Origin: Gammaproteobacteria bacterium
Lineage (GTDB): Bacteria > Pseudomonadota > Gammaproteobacteria > UBA6429 > Thiohalophilaceae
Direction of reading: 5' to 3'
Assembly (NCBI GenBank): GCA_029881995.1
Contig: JAOULO010000008.1
Location: 1-64,000 of the forward strand
DNA length: 64,000 nucleotides
Part shown: positions 45,403-55,982 of the stretch, in pieces
How positions within the stretch are numbered: position 1 is the stretch's first letter
Layout: the number at the start of each line of letters is the position of its first letter
Notes under the pieces: generated by a model
Databases searched by the model: none
The model's input: only the letters and a program-made list of their open reading frames with translations
What the model was told of the DNA's origin: nothing
Program-made: the position numbers and the translations under genes

Positions 45403-46356
45403 ATGCCCAGCGGCAGCGACCCATTGGCCAGTCTGAAAATTCGGGCCCGGATTCGAAAACGAATCCGGGCCTTTTTTGATGCCCTGGGTGTCATGGAGGT
45501 CGAAACGCCGATCCTGGCCCGGGCCGGGGTGACGGATCCCCATATCGATAGCCTGCAAACCAGCTGGTCAGACCACAGCGAAACCGTCTACTTACAAACA
45601 TCCCCCGAATATGCCATGAAGCGCCTGCTGGCGGCAGGCAGTGGCCCCATCTACCAGCTCAGTAAGGTGTTCCGTCATGGTGAAAGGGGCCGACAGCACC
45701 ACCCCGAATTCACCATGCTGGAATGGTATCGGCCGGGTTATGACCATCATCGCCTGATGCTGGAGCTGGATGATCTGATCAGGAAATGTCTGTCAGAACA
45801 CCTGGACTTAGAACATAGCGTGTTCCTCTCCTATCGACAGGCCTGGCTGGAAACTATCGATATCGACCCATTTACAGCTAATACCGAACAACTAAAGGCC
45901 TATATCGATCAGCAGGGCATCGATGTAAGTGGCCTTGATGATGAAAGAGATGACTGGTTGCAGCTGATCATGACCCACTGTATTGAACCGGCCTTGCCAA
46001 AGAACACACCTTTTTATATATACGACTTTCCATCTAGCCAGGCTGCCCTTGCAAGGATACGACATGATAATCCGCCGGTGGCGGAGCGGTTTGAGTTGTA
46101 TATAAATGGTATGGAGCTGGCGAATGGGTTCCATGAATTGATCGATGCCGATGAGCAAAGGAAGCGGTTTGAAATGGATTTGATCAAACGTCAGCAGATG
46201 GGAAAGGTGGCCATGCCGATTGATGAGAAGTTGTTGAATGCTTTGCCTGATATGCCGGACTGTGCGGGGGTGGCGGTTGGGGTGGATCGGTTGCTTATGG
46301 TGGCGGTGGGGGCGGCCGCTATTGATGAGGTGTTGAGTTTTGTGGTTGATGAGTGA
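45403..46356 (+). CDS. epmA: EF-P-lysine lysyltransferase EpmA (PoxA/GenX)
   Basis: This 317-aa class II lysyl-tRNA synthetase paralogue lacks the anticodon-binding domain and attaches (R)-beta-lysine to EF-P. Motif 1 region VMEVETPILARAGVTDPHI, motif 2 SKVFRHGERGRQHHPEFTMLEW (in parts: FRHGERG, EFTMLEWY) and motif 3 GVAVGVDRLLMVAVG are visible. The length matches E. coli EpmA. The stop is followed by a REP-like repeat at 46367. Confidence 0.95.
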   Translation: MPSGSDPLASLKIRARIRKRIRAFFDALGVMEVETPILARAGVTDPHIDSLQTSWSDHSETVYLQTSPEYAMKRLLAAGSGPIYQLSKVFRHGERGRQHHPEFTMLEWYRPGYDHHRLMLELDDLIRKCLSEHLDLEHSVFLSYRQAWLETIDIDPFTANTEQLKAYIDQQGIDVSGLDDERDDWLQLIMTHCIEPALPKNTPFYIYDFPSSQAALARIRHDNPPVAERFELYINGMELANGFHELIDADEQRKRFEMDLIKRQQMGKVAMPIDEKLLNALPDMPDCAGVAVGVDRLLMVAVGAAAIDEVLSFVVDE

Positions 46357-46366
46357 TTAATAAGTT

Positions 46367-46402
46367 CCCTCTCCCTCAGGGAGAGGGCTAGGGTGAGGGT
46401 GG
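46367..46402 (+). repeat. REP-like repeat, copy 1
   Basis: CCCTCTCCCTCAGGGAGAGGG followed by CTAGGGTGAGGGTGG (given here in two parts): a short palindrome with a GGGTGAGGG tail, a type of repeat dispersed in many gammaproteobacterial genomes. It lies 11 nt past the epmA stop and could act as a 3' stem-loop. Confidence 0.75.
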
Positions 46403-46420
46403 TTTAGGTTTTGTGGTTTT

Positions 46421-46771
46421 AACTTTTAAATTGAATCGCTATCGCGATGGCCTGATCTAAATCCGTTCTCGAACGGATGGTCGAGATACTTTTTTAAGGA
46501 CAAAAAAGTATCCAAAAAGTCCTCCTCCTGAGATGGCGCAAGTATGTGTTTGGGTTTTGGTTTTTTAAAATATAGATAGGTGGCTGCATGGACGCCGCCG
46601 CATTGGCAGAGGGCTATGGATAGCCCTTCTGCCAATGCTCAACAAAAAACCAAAATCCGAACACACGTTTGCGCCATCTTCGGAGGCAATGGTTTTGGGT
46701 ACTTTTGCCGAAACAAAAGTACCTCGTCTGTCAGGACGAGACCTGACTTAGATTCAGTTCGACGATAGTCG
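46421..46771. repeat. Long structured dispersed repeat, copy R1
   Basis: A 350-bp palindromic element fills the epmA-miaB gap. The long arms (GATGGCGCAAG... and ...TTTGCGCCATC) pair across a central hairpin GGCAGAGGGCTA/TAGCCCTTCTGCC. Smaller hairpins line the edges: ATCGCTATCGCGAT, TACTTTTTT/AAAAAAGTA, TACTTTT/CAAAAGTA and CTCGTCTGTCAGGACGAG. Related copies are at 59468 and 60742. No transposase is present. A short open frame inside it (46580-46768) is repeated in other copies but looks non-coding. Confidence 0.8.
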
Positions 46772-46811
46772 ACACAAATTACAAAGAAAAGAGCACAAAA
46801 CTAAAATTTAT

Positions 46812-46845
46812 CACCCCACCCTAACCCTCCCCTGCGAGGGGAGGG
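46812..46845 (-). repeat. REP-like repeat, copy 2 (inverted)
   Basis: CACCCCACCCTAACCCTCCC then CTGCGAGGGGAGGG: the reverse complement type of the repeat at 46367. Copies 1 and 2 bracket the structured repeat R1 in opposite orientation. Confidence 0.7.
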
Positions 46846-46946
46846 AACCCCATCGGGGGCCTGGGGTACACCAAAGTCCCCCAAAAATATGGAAAATTCC
46901 CCCCTAAACCTTTAATATCCCCCTCCCTTGATTAACCAGTAGCCAA

Positions 46947-48296
46947 ATGAAAACCCTCCATATCAAAACCTTCGGTTGCCAGATGAACGAATACGACACT
47001 GCCAAGATGGCCGACGTGTTGAAGGCATCCCATGGCCTGGCCCTGGTGGATTCGGCAGATAAGGCGGATGTGTTGTTGCTGAATACCTGTTCGGTACGGG
47101 AGAAGGCGCAGGAGAAGGTGTTTTCCATGTTGGGGATGTGGCGGCCGCTGAAAGAGGCCCGGCCCGAGGTGATTATTGGTGTGGGGGGCTGTGTTGCCAG
47201 CCAGGAAGGTGAGGCGATCCTTAAAAGGGCGCCTTATGTGGATCTGGTATTTGGTCCTCAGACCCTGCATCGCCTGCCGAATATGGTGAATGATGTTCTA
47301 TCGGAGCGTCAGCCATCCATCGATATCAGTTTCCCGGAGATTGAGAAGTTCGATTACCTGCCCAAGCCTGAGGCAGAAGGGCCATCGGCCTATGTCTCTA
47401 TTATGGAGGGTTGCTCCAAGTACTGTACCTTCTGTGTGGTGCCTTATACCCGTGGTGAGGAAGTCAGCCGGCCTTTCGACGATATTATCGCCGAGGTGGT
47501 GCAGTTGGCGGAGCAGGGGGTGCGTGAGATTAATCTGCTGGGTCAGAACGTGAATGCCTATCGTGGCCCCATGCACGATGGTGGGATTGCCGACCTGGCC
47601 CTGTTGATTCACTACGTGGCGGCCATCGAGGGTATTGACCGGATTCGTTACACCACATCCCATCCCATGGAGATTTCCGATAGCCTGATCCAGGCCTATG
47701 CCGAGGTGCCGGAGTTGGTGAGCCATTTACACCTACCAGTACAGAGCGGTTCGGACCGGATCCTGGCCCAGATGAAGCGCAAGCACACTGCCTTGGAGTA
47801 CAAGGCCATTGTCCGCAGGTTGCGTGAGGTGCGCCCGGACCTGAGTCTCTCCTCGGATTTTATCATTGGCTTCCCAGGTGAGACCGATAAGGACTTTGAG
47901 GACACCATGAATCTCATTGCTGAGATCGGTTTTGATACCTCATTCAGTTTTGTTTACAGCCCACGTCCCGGTACCCCGGCCTCGAGTTTGCCCGATGATG
48001 TCCCTATGGACGTGAAGAAACACCGCTTGTCTATTTTGCAGACCCGTATCAGCCAAAAGGCCGCTGAAATCAGCCAGAACATGGTTGGCACCGTCCAGAA
48101 GGCTCTAATTACCGGTACTTCCCGTAAGGATAAAAATGAGCTCTCAGGGCGCACAGAGAACAATCGTGTGATAAACTTTAAGGGTGACTCCAAATTGATA
48201 GGTGACTTTGTCAACGTGACAATTACCGAGGCTAGACCCAATTCACTGCGTGGCGAGCTGCTCCGTCACGACACGCCCGCGCACAACATTCTTTAA
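46947..48296 (+). CDS. miaB: tRNA-2-methylthio-N6-dimethylallyladenosine synthase MiaB
   Basis: This 449-aa radical-SAM methylthiotransferase modifies A37 of tRNAs reading UNN codons. It has the N-terminal UPF0004 domain with three cluster cysteines ([30 protein letters not shown]), the radical-SAM motif [19 protein letters not shown], and a C-terminal TRAM domain (about residues 375-445). The opening [17 protein letters not shown] is standard. It heads the miaB-phoH-ybeY-corC-lnt cluster. Confidence 0.96.
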   Translation: MKTLHIKTFGCQMNEYDTAKMADVLKASHGLALVDSADKADVLLLNTCSVREKAQEKVFSMLGMWRPLKEARPEVIIGVGGCVASQEGEAILKRAPYVDLVFGPQTLHRLPNMVNDVLSERQPSIDISFPEIEKFDYLPKPEAEGPSAYVSIMEGCSKYCTFCVVPYTRGEEVSRPFDDIIAEVVQLAEQGVREINLLGQNVNAYRGPMHDGGIADLALLIHYVAAIEGIDRIRYTTSHPMEISDSLIQAYAEVPELVSHLHLPVQSGSDRILAQMKRKHTALEYKAIVRRLREVRPDLSLSSDFIIGFPGETDKDFEDTMNLIAEIGFDTSFSFVYSPRPGTPASSLPDDVPMDVKKHRLSILQTRISQKAAEISQNMVGTVQKALITGTSRKDKNELSGRTENNRVINFKGDSKLIGDFVNVTITEARPNSLRGELLRHDTPAHNIL

Positions 48297-48318
48297 TTAC
48301 CTGAGTACTATTCCCACT

Positions 48319-49311
48319 TTGGATACCGTTCCTAATTCTACCGACATTTTTCTCGACCCCGCCGATAACCAGCGCCTCTCCAACCTGTGTGGCCAGCTGG
48401 ATGAGCATCTGCGGCAGATCGAGCGACGCCTGGGGGTTGAGATTAACAACCGGGGCAATGCCTTTCGCATTATCGGCGACAACAAGTCGGTCTATGCGGC
48501 GGCCGGTGTTCTGCGTGACCTGTATAAGGAAACCGAACATTCCGAGCTTAATCCCTCTCGCGTGAATCTGTTCCTGCAGGAGTCCGGTGTGGATGCCCTG
48601 GTGGAAGAGTCAGCGAGTGAAGGGGCCGAAGTGATCCTCAAGCTCAAGCGCGGCACCATCAAGGGCCGTGGTCCGCACCAGCAGCGATATCTGCGTAATA
48701 TCCTGACCCATGATATTAATTTTGGTGTTGGTCCAGCCGGGACAGGCAAGACTTACCTGGCAGTGGCCTGTGCCGTCGAGGCCCTGCAGCGGGATACGAC
48801 CCGTCGTCTGGTATTGACTCGCCCGGCGGTGGAATCCGGTGAGCGACTCGGCTTTTTGCCCGGTGATCTGGCACAGAAGATCGATCCTTATTTACGGCCC
48901 CTGTATGACGCCCTGTATGAGATGATGGGCTTTGAAACCGTGGCCAAGCTCATCGAGCGCAATGTGATTGAAGTGGCCCCGCTGGCCTATATGCGCGGTC
49001 GTACTCTGAATGAAGCCTTTATTATTCTCGATGAGGCCCAGAACACTACCCCGGAACAAATGAAAATGTTTCTGACTCGTGTGGGCTTTGGCTCCACCGT
49101 GGTGATTACCGGGGATGTGACCCAGATCGACCTGCCCCGTGGCCAGCAATCTGGTTTGCGCCAGGTCATTGAAGTGCTAAAAGATGTGAAGGATATTAGT
49201 TTTACCTTCTTTACCGCTAAGGACGTGGTTCGCCACCCCCTGGTACAAAAGATCGTCACCGCCTATGAAGAAATGGAAGGCAGTGACGACAGGGATTCTT
49301 CCAACAGGTAG
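48319..49311 (+). CDS. ybeZ: PhoH-family ATPase YbeZ
   Basis: This protein of about 330 aa has an N-terminal KH-like domain (RRLGVEINNRGNAFRI) and a PhoH ATPase domain: Walker A VGPAGTGKTYLAVA, TRPAVESGERLGFLPGD, Walker B FIILDEAQNTTPEQ and ITGDVTQIDLP. It works with YbeY in ribosome and RNA quality control. No good ATG exists; TTG at 48319 is likely, though the frame is open to a GTG at 48250 inside miaB. ybeY starts 2 nt past its stop. Confidence 0.9.
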   Translation: MDTVPNSTDIFLDPADNQRLSNLCGQLDEHLRQIERRLGVEINNRGNAFRIIGDNKSVYAAAGVLRDLYKETEHSELNPSRVNLFLQESGVDALVEESASEGAEVILKLKRGTIKGRGPHQQRYLRNILTHDINFGVGPAGTGKTYLAVACAVEALQRDTTRRLVLTRPAVESGERLGFLPGDLAQKIDPYLRPLYDALYEMMGFETVAKLIERNVIEVAPLAYMRGRTLNEAFIILDEAQNTTPEQMKMFLTRVGFGSTVVITGDVTQIDLPRGQQSGLRQVIEVLKDVKDISFTFFTAKDVVRHPLVQKIVTAYEEMEGSDDRDSSNR

Positions 49312-49313
49312 CC

Positions 49314-49772
49314 ATGAACGTGGATATACAACGCCAGACGGAAACCGGCCCGCAACCCGACGACCCTGATATATGTAGTTGGGCCTCAGCGGCATATCTC
49401 GGCAGCGATGATGAGGCCGAGATCACGGTACGTATTGTCGATGAACACGAGAGTGCGACACTCAATGAGACCTATCGCCACAAGACTGGCCCAACCAATG
49501 TTCTGTCTTTTCCCTTTGAATCTCCCCCCGGTGTGGAGCTGCCACTACTGGGTGATCTCGTTATCTGTGCCCCCGTGGTTGATAAAGAGGCGAAACAACA
49601 GGGTAAGACCAGTCAGGCTCACTGGGCCCACATGGTGGTGCATGGCAGTTTACATTTACAGGGCTATGACCACATAGAGCCTGACCAGGCAGAACAAATG
49701 GAGGTGCTGGAGATCGATATTCTGGCGCGTCTCGGATTTTCCAACCCATACGAGTCAACAACAGAACAATGA
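49314..49772 (+). CDS. ybeY: Endoribonuclease YbeY
   Basis: This 152-aa single-domain metal-dependent RNase acts in 16S rRNA 3' maturation and ribosome quality control. The zinc motif is MVVHGSLHLQGYDH (HGxLHLxGYDH), and LNETYRHKTGPTNVLSFPFE is the family signature (seen in parts NETYRHK and TNVLSFPF). LLGDLVICAPVV is also present. The ATG follows the phoH stop; the gene end overlaps the corC start by 4 bp. Confidence 0.95.
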   Translation: MNVDIQRQTETGPQPDDPDICSWASAAYLGSDDEAEITVRIVDEHESATLNETYRHKTGPTNVLSFPFESPPGVELPLLGDLVICAPVVDKEAKQQGKTSQAHWAHMVVHGSLHLQGYDHIEPDQAEQMEVLEIDILARLGFSNPYESTTEQ

Positions 49773-50671
49773 ACGAAGAGCGATCGAGTAGTCCGTCGAA
49801 AGACGGCAAGCAAAAAGGCTGGTTTGGCCGTTTAAACCAGATACTGACCGGCGAACCACAGGACCGTGAGGAACTGCTGGGTGTGCTGCGTGATGCACAG
49901 CAGAATGAATTGCTGGACGGTGATGCCCTGTCCATGATTGAAGGGGTCATGCAGGTTTCAGAGATGCAGGTCCGGGATATCATGATCCCTCGTTCTCAGA
50001 TGGTGGTGGTGGAACTGGATTCCAGTCTTGAACAGTTTCTGCCGGTTGTGATTGCATCTGCCCATTCCCGTTTCCCGGTCGTGGGTGAAAGTCGTGATGA
50101 AGTCCTGGGCATATTGCTCGCAAAAGATCTCTTGCCCATGTTTGTTAATAATAATGGGGATGATGCCAGGCTCAATCTGCGTGAACTGCTGCGACCGGCA
50201 GTATTCATTCCTGAAAGTAAGCGTCTCAATGTGCTGCTGAAAGAATTTCGTGCCAACCGTAATCATATGGCCATCGTGGTGGATGAGTATGGTGGTGTGG
50301 CCGGACTGGTGACCATTGAAGATGTGCTGGAACAGATTGTCGGTGAAATCGAAGATGAACATGATTTTGAAGACGACTTGTATATACTTACCCATAAGAA
50401 TGGCCAACATATCGTTAAGGCCATCACACCCATTGATGATTTCAATGAGCACTTTGGTACAGAGTTAAGCGATGAAGAGTTTGATACCATTGGTGGACTG
50501 GTCATGAATGCCTTTGGCCATTTACCAAAACGTGAAGAGACAATTGAACTGAATGGGTTTATGTTCAAGGTGATTCGTGCAGATAATCGGCGTGTGCATC
50601 TGATGCAGGTGACACGTATCGAAGAAGGTGCATCTGAAGACTTACAGGAACCCAGGGCCAATAGTGCTTAG
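49769..50671 (+). CDS. ybeX: CorC/YbeX CBS-domain protein
   Basis: This 300-aa cytoplasmic protein has two CBS domains (about residues 75-200: VRDIMIPRSQM, SRFPVVGES, VVDEYGGVAGLVTIEDVLE) and a C-terminal CorC/HlyC transporter-associated domain (FGHLPKREETIELNGFMFKV). It is linked to magnesium/cobalt efflux and, more recently, ribosome metabolism. There is no membrane domain. It overlaps ybeY by 4 bp and lnt by 8 bp, indicating translational coupling. Confidence 0.94.
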   Translation: MNEERSSSPSKDGKQKGWFGRLNQILTGEPQDREELLGVLRDAQQNELLDGDALSMIEGVMQVSEMQVRDIMIPRSQMVVVELDSSLEQFLPVVIASAHSRFPVVGESRDEVLGILLAKDLLPMFVNNNGDDARLNLRELLRPAVFIPESKRLNVLLKEFRANRNHMAIVVDEYGGVAGLVTIEDVLEQIVGEIEDEHDFEDDLYILTHKNGQHIVKAITPIDDFNEHFGTELSDEEFDTIGGLVMNAFGHLPKREETIELNGFMFKVIRADNRRVHLMQVTRIEEGASEDLQEPRANSA

Positions 50672-52184
50672 GGAGAAAAAATCCTACATTATTGCCTTTG
50701 TCACCGGTGCAGCCTTACCTATGGCCTTTGCACCCCTGTCCTTATTTCCTTTAGCCCTTATTATACCGACCATCCTTTTCTGGCAGTGGCTTAACGCCAC
50801 ACCCAAAGAGGCAGCTCGCCAGGGTTTTGCCTTTGGGCTTGGTATGTTTGGGGTGGGTATCTCCTGGGTCTATGTGGCCATCCATGTATTTGGACACACA
50901 CCGGCGGTAGTTGCCGCTCTGTTAACCCTGATTTTTGTTGCCTTCCTTGCCCTGTTTCCTGCGCTGCAGGCCTATTTCAGTGTTCGCCTGTTAAATAACT
51001 ATAAGAACCACCCTCAATATTCTCTTATTGCCAGTTTGCTTATCCTGCCAACGGTCTGGGTGTTCTTTGAGTGGTTCCGGGGCTGGGTGCTGACGGGCTT
51101 TCCCTGGTTGAACCTGGCTTATAGTCATATCGATACGCCATTGGCCGGGATGGCTTCCATTGTCGGTGTTTATGGGCTTGGCTGGATAAGTGTGCTGACC
51201 AGTGGGCTGTTGTTATATCTATTCATAGTACCGAATCGGCGAGTCCATGCCGGTATCGGGATCGTCCTGTTGTGGGGAAGTGCTTATGCAGTTGGCAACA
51301 TCGAATGGACCCGGCCCGTTGATAAGCCTATCTCGGTTAGTATTGTACAGGGCAATATACCGCAGATTACCAAATGGGATCCCAGGCAGATCCAGGTGCG
51401 TCTGGATGCCTATGCCAAACTGACCCGACAACACTGGGGCAGTGATCTGATCTTCTGGCCGGAAAATTCGATATCTGTTTTTTACCACGATATCGAACAT
51501 CACTATTTCAAGCCATTGATTGCAGAGGCGAAAAAACATAACTCGGATTTGGTGATCGGTATTCCCTATATGAACCTCAAGACAGGCAAGTATTACAGCA
51601 GTCTGGTGTCGCTAGGTAAAACTCCCACTGTCTACAATAAGCGACATCTGGTTCCATTTGGTGAGTTTGTCCCCCTCGAGTTTCTGATCCGTGGAATGGT
51701 GGAGTTTTTTGATCTGCCCATGTCCAGTTTTAGCCGTGGCGAACGACACCAGCCAATATTACAGGCCGCGGGTCAGAAACTGGCGCCCTCTATCTGTTAT
51801 GAAGATGCCTTTGGTGAAGAGGTGATTGATTTTCTACCAGAGGCAACCTTACTCATCAACGGCAGTAATAATGCCTGGTACGGTGATTCCCTGGCGGCCC
51901 ACCAGCATTTACAGGTTTCAAGGATGCGGAGTGTTGAAACCGGTCGCATGTTAATGCGAGCGACCACCAATGGCATTTCGGCCCTGGTGGATCACAGGGG
52001 CAAAATCCTTAAACGCTCCCCCCAGTTTGAAACCTATGTATTAAAAGGGGAGGTCCAGCCACGCACAGGTGCAACACCTTATGTCAGGCTCGGCAATTAT
52101 CCGGTGGTCATCTTGATGCTAGTGATTCTCGGTGGGCTATGGTGGCAGGGGCGACGTCTTACACAGGGTATGACTGAATCGTAA
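50664..52184 (+). CDS. lnt: Apolipoprotein N-acyltransferase Lnt
   Basis: This inner-membrane enzyme of about 506 aa adds the third acyl chain to lipoproteins. Six hydrophobic segments (about residues 5-210) precede a nitrilase-like domain with the catalytic triad: Glu in FWPENSISV, Lys in YNKRHLVPFGEF and Cys in PSICYEDAFGEE. GTG 50664 is the likely start because upstream methionine codons lie deep in corC. It is the last gene of the cluster. Confidence 0.93.
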   Translation: MLREKKSYIIAFVTGAALPMAFAPLSLFPLALIIPTILFWQWLNATPKEAARQGFAFGLGMFGVGISWVYVAIHVFGHTPAVVAALLTLIFVAFLALFPALQAYFSVRLLNNYKNHPQYSLIASLLILPTVWVFFEWFRGWVLTGFPWLNLAYSHIDTPLAGMASIVGVYGLGWISVLTSGLLLYLFIVPNRRVHAGIGIVLLWGSAYAVGNIEWTRPVDKPISVSIVQGNIPQITKWDPRQIQVRLDAYAKLTRQHWGSDLIFWPENSISVFYHDIEHHYFKPLIAEAKKHNSDLVIGIPYMNLKTGKYYSSLVSLGKTPTVYNKRHLVPFGEFVPLEFLIRGMVEFFDLPMSSFSRGERHQPILQAAGQKLAPSICYEDAFGEEVIDFLPEATLLINGSNNAWYGDSLAAHQHLQVSRMRSVETGRMLMRATTNGISALVDHRGKILKRSPQFETYVLKGEVQPRTGATPYVRLGNYPVVILMLVILGGLWWQGRRLTQGMTES

Positions 52185-52237
52185 CTCGCTACAAGGATCC
52201 GGTCCCTGGCTCCTCGCTGCTGTTATCAGGATGGAAT

Positions 52238-52759
52238 TCAGCCTTTCCCAAAGTCTTTTTTAAACACCGTGCCGTGACATTTCGGGCAGGGTGGGATGTG
52301 ACCGGTCTTCTCGAAGTGCAATAGTTCGCCACATTCGATACAGCGCAGGATGCCTATGGTGGTGATCTCACCGGTATGCCACTCACCCACCTTGCGGGCG
52401 CGCTCGGCAATCTTTTCCAGCTCGATGCGAGTGTTGTCGGCCAGTCCGGCAAACATTTCAGCCAGACGCACTTCGGCATATTCCAGATCGAATTTAATCC
52501 AGTCCTTGAGCTGTTTACCATTCTCACTCAGGAACTCGCCGGCCTCCTGCAGATCGCGTTTGACATAGTCGCTGACCTTGTCGGCTTCTTCCTTGGTGAG
52601 TTCACCCAGTTCGGAGGCTTTTTGTTTTGCCACCTCCAGCCCTTCTTTGAGAGTGGGCAGGGCCTTTTCCTCCGCATCATGCCAGACGTCTTTTAGCTGG
52701 GAGAGCATAGTGTCATAGGCCTCGACCAGTTTTTCTTTGGTTTTGTCCTTATCAATCAT
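52238..52759 (-). CDS. ybeL: YbeL/DUF1451 zinc-ribbon protein
   Basis: This 173-aa protein has a long helical N-terminal part (coiled-coil-like, about residues 1-120, rich in Glu/Lys) and a C-terminal zinc ribbon with CIECGELLHF and CPKCHGTVFKKDF. This is the YbeL/DUF1451 pattern; YbeL sits near leuS and lnt in E. coli too. The function is not established. An excellent AAGGAGGTCATC precedes the ATG. Confidence 0.9.
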   Translation of the reverse strand: MIDKDKTKEKLVEAYDTMLSQLKDVWHDAEEKALPTLKEGLEVAKQKASELGELTKEEADKVSDYVKRDLQEAGEFLSENGKQLKDWIKFDLEYAEVRLAEMFAGLADNTRIELEKIAERARKVGEWHTGEITTIGILRCIECGELLHFEKTGHIPPCPKCHGTVFKKDFGKG

Positions 52760-52932
52760 GATGACCTCCTTAAATAATGCGGTTTCTGTTACTAAAAAGC
52801 CTAGGCCAGCTAGCCGGATCTCGCCATGTGCTGGATCAAACGAGTTTGTGATATTGTGGGGGGATGCGGGCTAATGTATCCTAGCGGCCCTGATTTAAAT
52901 CCTTGTTTCCAAGCCAAAAACAGAACGAATCC

Positions 52933-55389
52933 ATGAGCCAGTCGTACGATCCCAAGCAAGTCGAAACCCAAGCCCAGCAATACTGGGAAAAGAATGATTC
53001 CTTTAAGGTCAGCGAAGACCCGAACAAGGAAAAATACTATTGTCTGTCCATGTTTCCCTATCCCAGTGGACGCCTGCACATGGGCCATGTCCGCAACTAC
53101 ACCATTGGGGATGTAATCAGTCGCTACCAGCGTATGCTGGGCAAGAATGTCCTGCAACCCATGGGCTGGGACGCCTTCGGCCTGCCCGCAGAAAACGCGG
53201 CCATCAAGAACAATGTACCACCGGCCAAATGGACCCGAGAAAATGTCGATTACATGCGTAGTCAGCTAAAACGTCTGGGCCTGGCCTATGACTGGGATCG
53301 TGAACTGGCGACCTGTGATCCGGATTACTACAGATGGGAACAGTGGTTGTTCACCCGTCTGTTCAAAAAGGGACTGGTCTATAAAAAAACCTCGCCCGTT
53401 AACTGGTGCCCCAATGATCTGACGGTGCTGGCCAATGAGCAGGTGATCGAAGGCAAGTGCTGGCGTTGTGATACCAATGTCGAAAGAAAAGATATTCCCC
53501 AGTGGTTTATGAAAATCACTGACTATGCCGACGAGTTGCTGGCCGAGCTGGATAAGCTGCCTGGCTGGCCGGACCAGGTGCGCACCATGCAGCGTAACTG
53601 GATCGGTAAGTCGCAGGGTGTGGAAGTGGTGTTTGGTATTGAAGACCATAAGGACAAGTTAAAAGTCTTTACCACTCGCCCGGATACCTTGATGGGTGTG
53701 ACTTATGTGGCCGTGGCAGCGGAACACCCATTGGCTACCGAAGTCGGCCAGCAACATCCGAATGTACTGGCCTTTATAAAAGAGTGTGAACAGACCGGCA
53801 CTGCTGAAGCAACCATCGAGACCATGGAGAAGAAGGGTATCGATACAGGCTTAAAAGCGATTCACCCCATCACCGGTGACCGTGTCCCCGTATTTATCGC
53901 CAACTTTGTATTAATGGGTTATGGCGAAGGGGCCGTCATGGCCGTCCCGGCCCATGATCAACGTGACTGGGAATTTGCCACCAAGTATGGCCTGCCCATC
54001 AAACAGGTGATTGCACCAAAAGATAAATCTGACATTGATTTAAACAAAGAGGCCTTTACTGAAAAAGGTGTGCTGGTTGATTCGGGTGACTTCACTAATT
54101 TAACTTCACAACAGGCCTTTGACAAAATAGCCGAACATCTGAAGAAAAAATCCCAGGGTGATAAGCGCACAACCTATCGTTTACGTGACTGGGGTGTTTC
54201 TCGTCAGCGTTACTGGGGTGCACCGATTCCTATCATCAACTGTAAGAAGTGTGGTGAAGTGCCAGTGGCAGATAAAGACCTGCCGGTGAGATTACCCGAG
54301 GATGTGAAATTTGATGGTGTGGGTTCCCCCATCAAGAAAATGCCTGAGTTTTATAATACCCATTGTCCAAAGTGTGGTGGCAAGGCAGAACGTGAGACAG
54401 ATACCTTTGATACCTTCATGGAATCTTCCTGGTATTACGCCCGTTATGCTTCTTCAAAGAATGACAAGGGGATGCTGGATGAAAGGGCCAATTACTGGTT
54501 ACCCGTTGATCAGTATGTTGGTGGTATCGAACATGCCATCCTGCACCTGTTATATGCTCGCTTCTATAACAAGCTGATGAGAGACGTTGGTTTAATCAAA
54601 CATGATGAGCCTTTTACCAATCTGTTAACCCAGGGCATGGTGTTAAAAGACGGGGCCAAGATGTCCAAGTCCAAGGGCAACACAGTTGACCCACAGTCCC
54701 TGATCGAACAATACGGTGCAGATACTTCACGCCTGTTTATGATGTTTGCTTCTCCACCAGAACAAAGCCTGGAATGGTCTGATTCCGGCGTGGAAGGATC
54801 CTATCGCTTTTTGAAAAAGGTCTGGTTCTTTGCAGAAGGTCAGGCAGAACACATTCAGCATGGGCAGAGTGAAAATACGGACTGGAGTCAGGCCGATGAG
54901 AAACTCAAGGCCTCAAGGCGTGAACTGCATGAACATTTAAAACAGGCATTGGTGGATTTCGATAAGTTCCAGTTTAATACGGTGGTCGCGGCCTGTATGA
55001 AAATCATGAATACCCTGTCTGATGTCCCGCAAGTCAATGGACATGCCACACTGTTAAACGAGGGCTTCAGCATCCTGGTAAGACTGTTGTCGCCCATTGC
55101 GCCTCATATTTGCCATGCCCTATGGACAAAAATGGGCTATGGTGATGATGTACTGAATGCCAAATGGCCTGTGGTTGATGAATCGGCCCTGGTGCGCGAC
55201 AGCATCGAGGTGGTTGTGCAGGTCAATGGTAAATTACGTGGTCGGGTTGCGGTGCCTGCCAGTGCCTCAAGGGAAGAGATCGAAAAAGTGGCCCTGGCCG
55301 ATGAAAATGTGCAGCGCTTTACCGATGGCAAGGCGATTGTCAAAGTGATTGTCGTGCCTGGCAAACTGGTCAATATTGTTGTGAAATAG
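52933..55389 (+). CDS. leuS: Leucyl-tRNA synthetase LeuS
   Basis: This class I synthetase of about 818 aa charges tRNA-Leu. The HIGH motif is in [14 protein letters not shown], the editing CP1 domain follows ([17 protein letters not shown] [11 protein letters not shown], at about residues 230-410), the KMSKS motif is [12 protein letters not shown], and anticodon-binding and C-terminal domains end [26 protein letters not shown] at ATG 52933 is the standard start. lptE follows 5 nt after the stop. Confidence 0.97.
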   Translation: MSQSYDPKQVETQAQQYWEKNDSFKVSEDPNKEKYYCLSMFPYPSGRLHMGHVRNYTIGDVISRYQRMLGKNVLQPMGWDAFGLPAENAAIKNNVPPAKWTRENVDYMRSQLKRLGLAYDWDRELATCDPDYYRWEQWLFTRLFKKGLVYKKTSPVNWCPNDLTVLANEQVIEGKCWRCDTNVERKDIPQWFMKITDYADELLAELDKLPGWPDQVRTMQRNWIGKSQGVEVVFGIEDHKDKLKVFTTRPDTLMGVTYVAVAAEHPLATEVGQQHPNVLAFIKECEQTGTAEATIETMEKKGIDTGLKAIHPITGDRVPVFIANFVLMGYGEGAVMAVPAHDQRDWEFATKYGLPIKQVIAPKDKSDIDLNKEAFTEKGVLVDSGDFTNLTSQQAFDKIAEHLKKKSQGDKRTTYRLRDWGVSRQRYWGAPIPIINCKKCGEVPVADKDLPVRLPEDVKFDGVGSPIKKMPEFYNTHCPKCGGKAERETDTFDTFMESSWYYARYASSKNDKGMLDERANYWLPVDQYVGGIEHAILHLLYARFYNKLMRDVGLIKHDEPFTNLLTQGMVLKDGAKMSKSKGNTVDPQSLIEQYGADTSRLFMMFASPPEQSLEWSDSGVEGSYRFLKKVWFFAEGQAEHIQHGQSENTDWSQADEKLKASRRELHEHLKQALVDFDKFQFNTVVAACMKIMNTLSDVPQVNGHATLLNEGFSILVRLLSPIAPHICHALWTKMGYGDDVLNAKWPVVDESALVRDSIEVVVQVNGKLRGRVAVPASASREEIEKVALADENVQRFTDGKAIVKVIVVPGKLVNIVVK

Positions 55390-55394
55390 GTTTG

Positions 55395-55982
55395 ATGATT
55401 AAGCACACAACTCAGGTTAAGACAAACAAACAGTCAGTCACATACTGGCTGCTGGGTTTGTTATTGCTGATGTTATTACTTCAATCAACGGCCTGCGGTT
55501 GGCGTTTACGCGGCAGTATTAGTTTTCCCCCAAGCATTCAAACGCTGTATCTCCAGGGTGTGGCCCGTTACAGTGAACTGGGTGTTGCTATCCATTCGGC
55601 CTTTGATGGCACCAATAGTACTCTGGTCGGTCAGGCAGGTGGTGCTGTTGCTGTTCTGCACATTCTCTCCAACAGGGCAGATAAGCGTGTCCTGTCAACG
55701 GACGGCAGTGGCCGCGCCAGTGAATATGAGATTGCTTACTTTTTTGAATTTAAGATCACCGACAAGGCCGGTAATGAGCTGGTCAGACAGCAGAGGGTGA
55801 GCGCCAAACGGGAATATCGGTTTGACCCTTCCAATGTATTAGCCACTGACAGTGAAGTGACACGTTTACAAAAAGAAATGATTCGGGTGAGTGTGCAGAA
55901 TATGATGCGCCGAATCGACGCATCTTTAAGAAGCCAATCAGCAGGAAAACTACCATCAAAAAGTGGCAATTCGACAAAGTAG
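55395..55982 (+). CDS. lptE: LPS-assembly lipoprotein LptE
   Basis: This protein of about 195 aa has a lipoprotein signal (LLGLLLLMLLLQSTACGWRLRG; lipidated Cys before GWRLRG) and the LptE fold: YLQGVARYSELG, VLSTDGSGRASEYE and the helix EMIRVSVQNMMRRID. It plugs the LptD barrel and assists LPS export. It directly follows leuS as usual. The usual next gene holA is missing here; the 3' end instead overlaps a methyltransferase gene. Confidence 0.92.
   Translation: MIKHTTQVKTNKQSVTYWLLGLLLLMLLLQSTACGWRLRGSISFPPSIQTLYLQGVARYSELGVAIHSAFDGTNSTLVGQAGGAVAVLHILSNRADKRVLSTDGSGRASEYEIAYFFEFKITDKAGNELVRQQRVSAKREYRFDPSNVLATDSEVTRLQKEMIRVSVQNMMRRIDASLRSQSAGKLPSKSGNSTK

Noticed and set aside
46580..46768. 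Short open frames repeated in R1, R2 and R3 (also 59590-59793 and 60813-61019)
   Set aside because: Their similarity is explained by the DNA palindromes they lie in; frames end irregularly and lack ribosome-binding sites.
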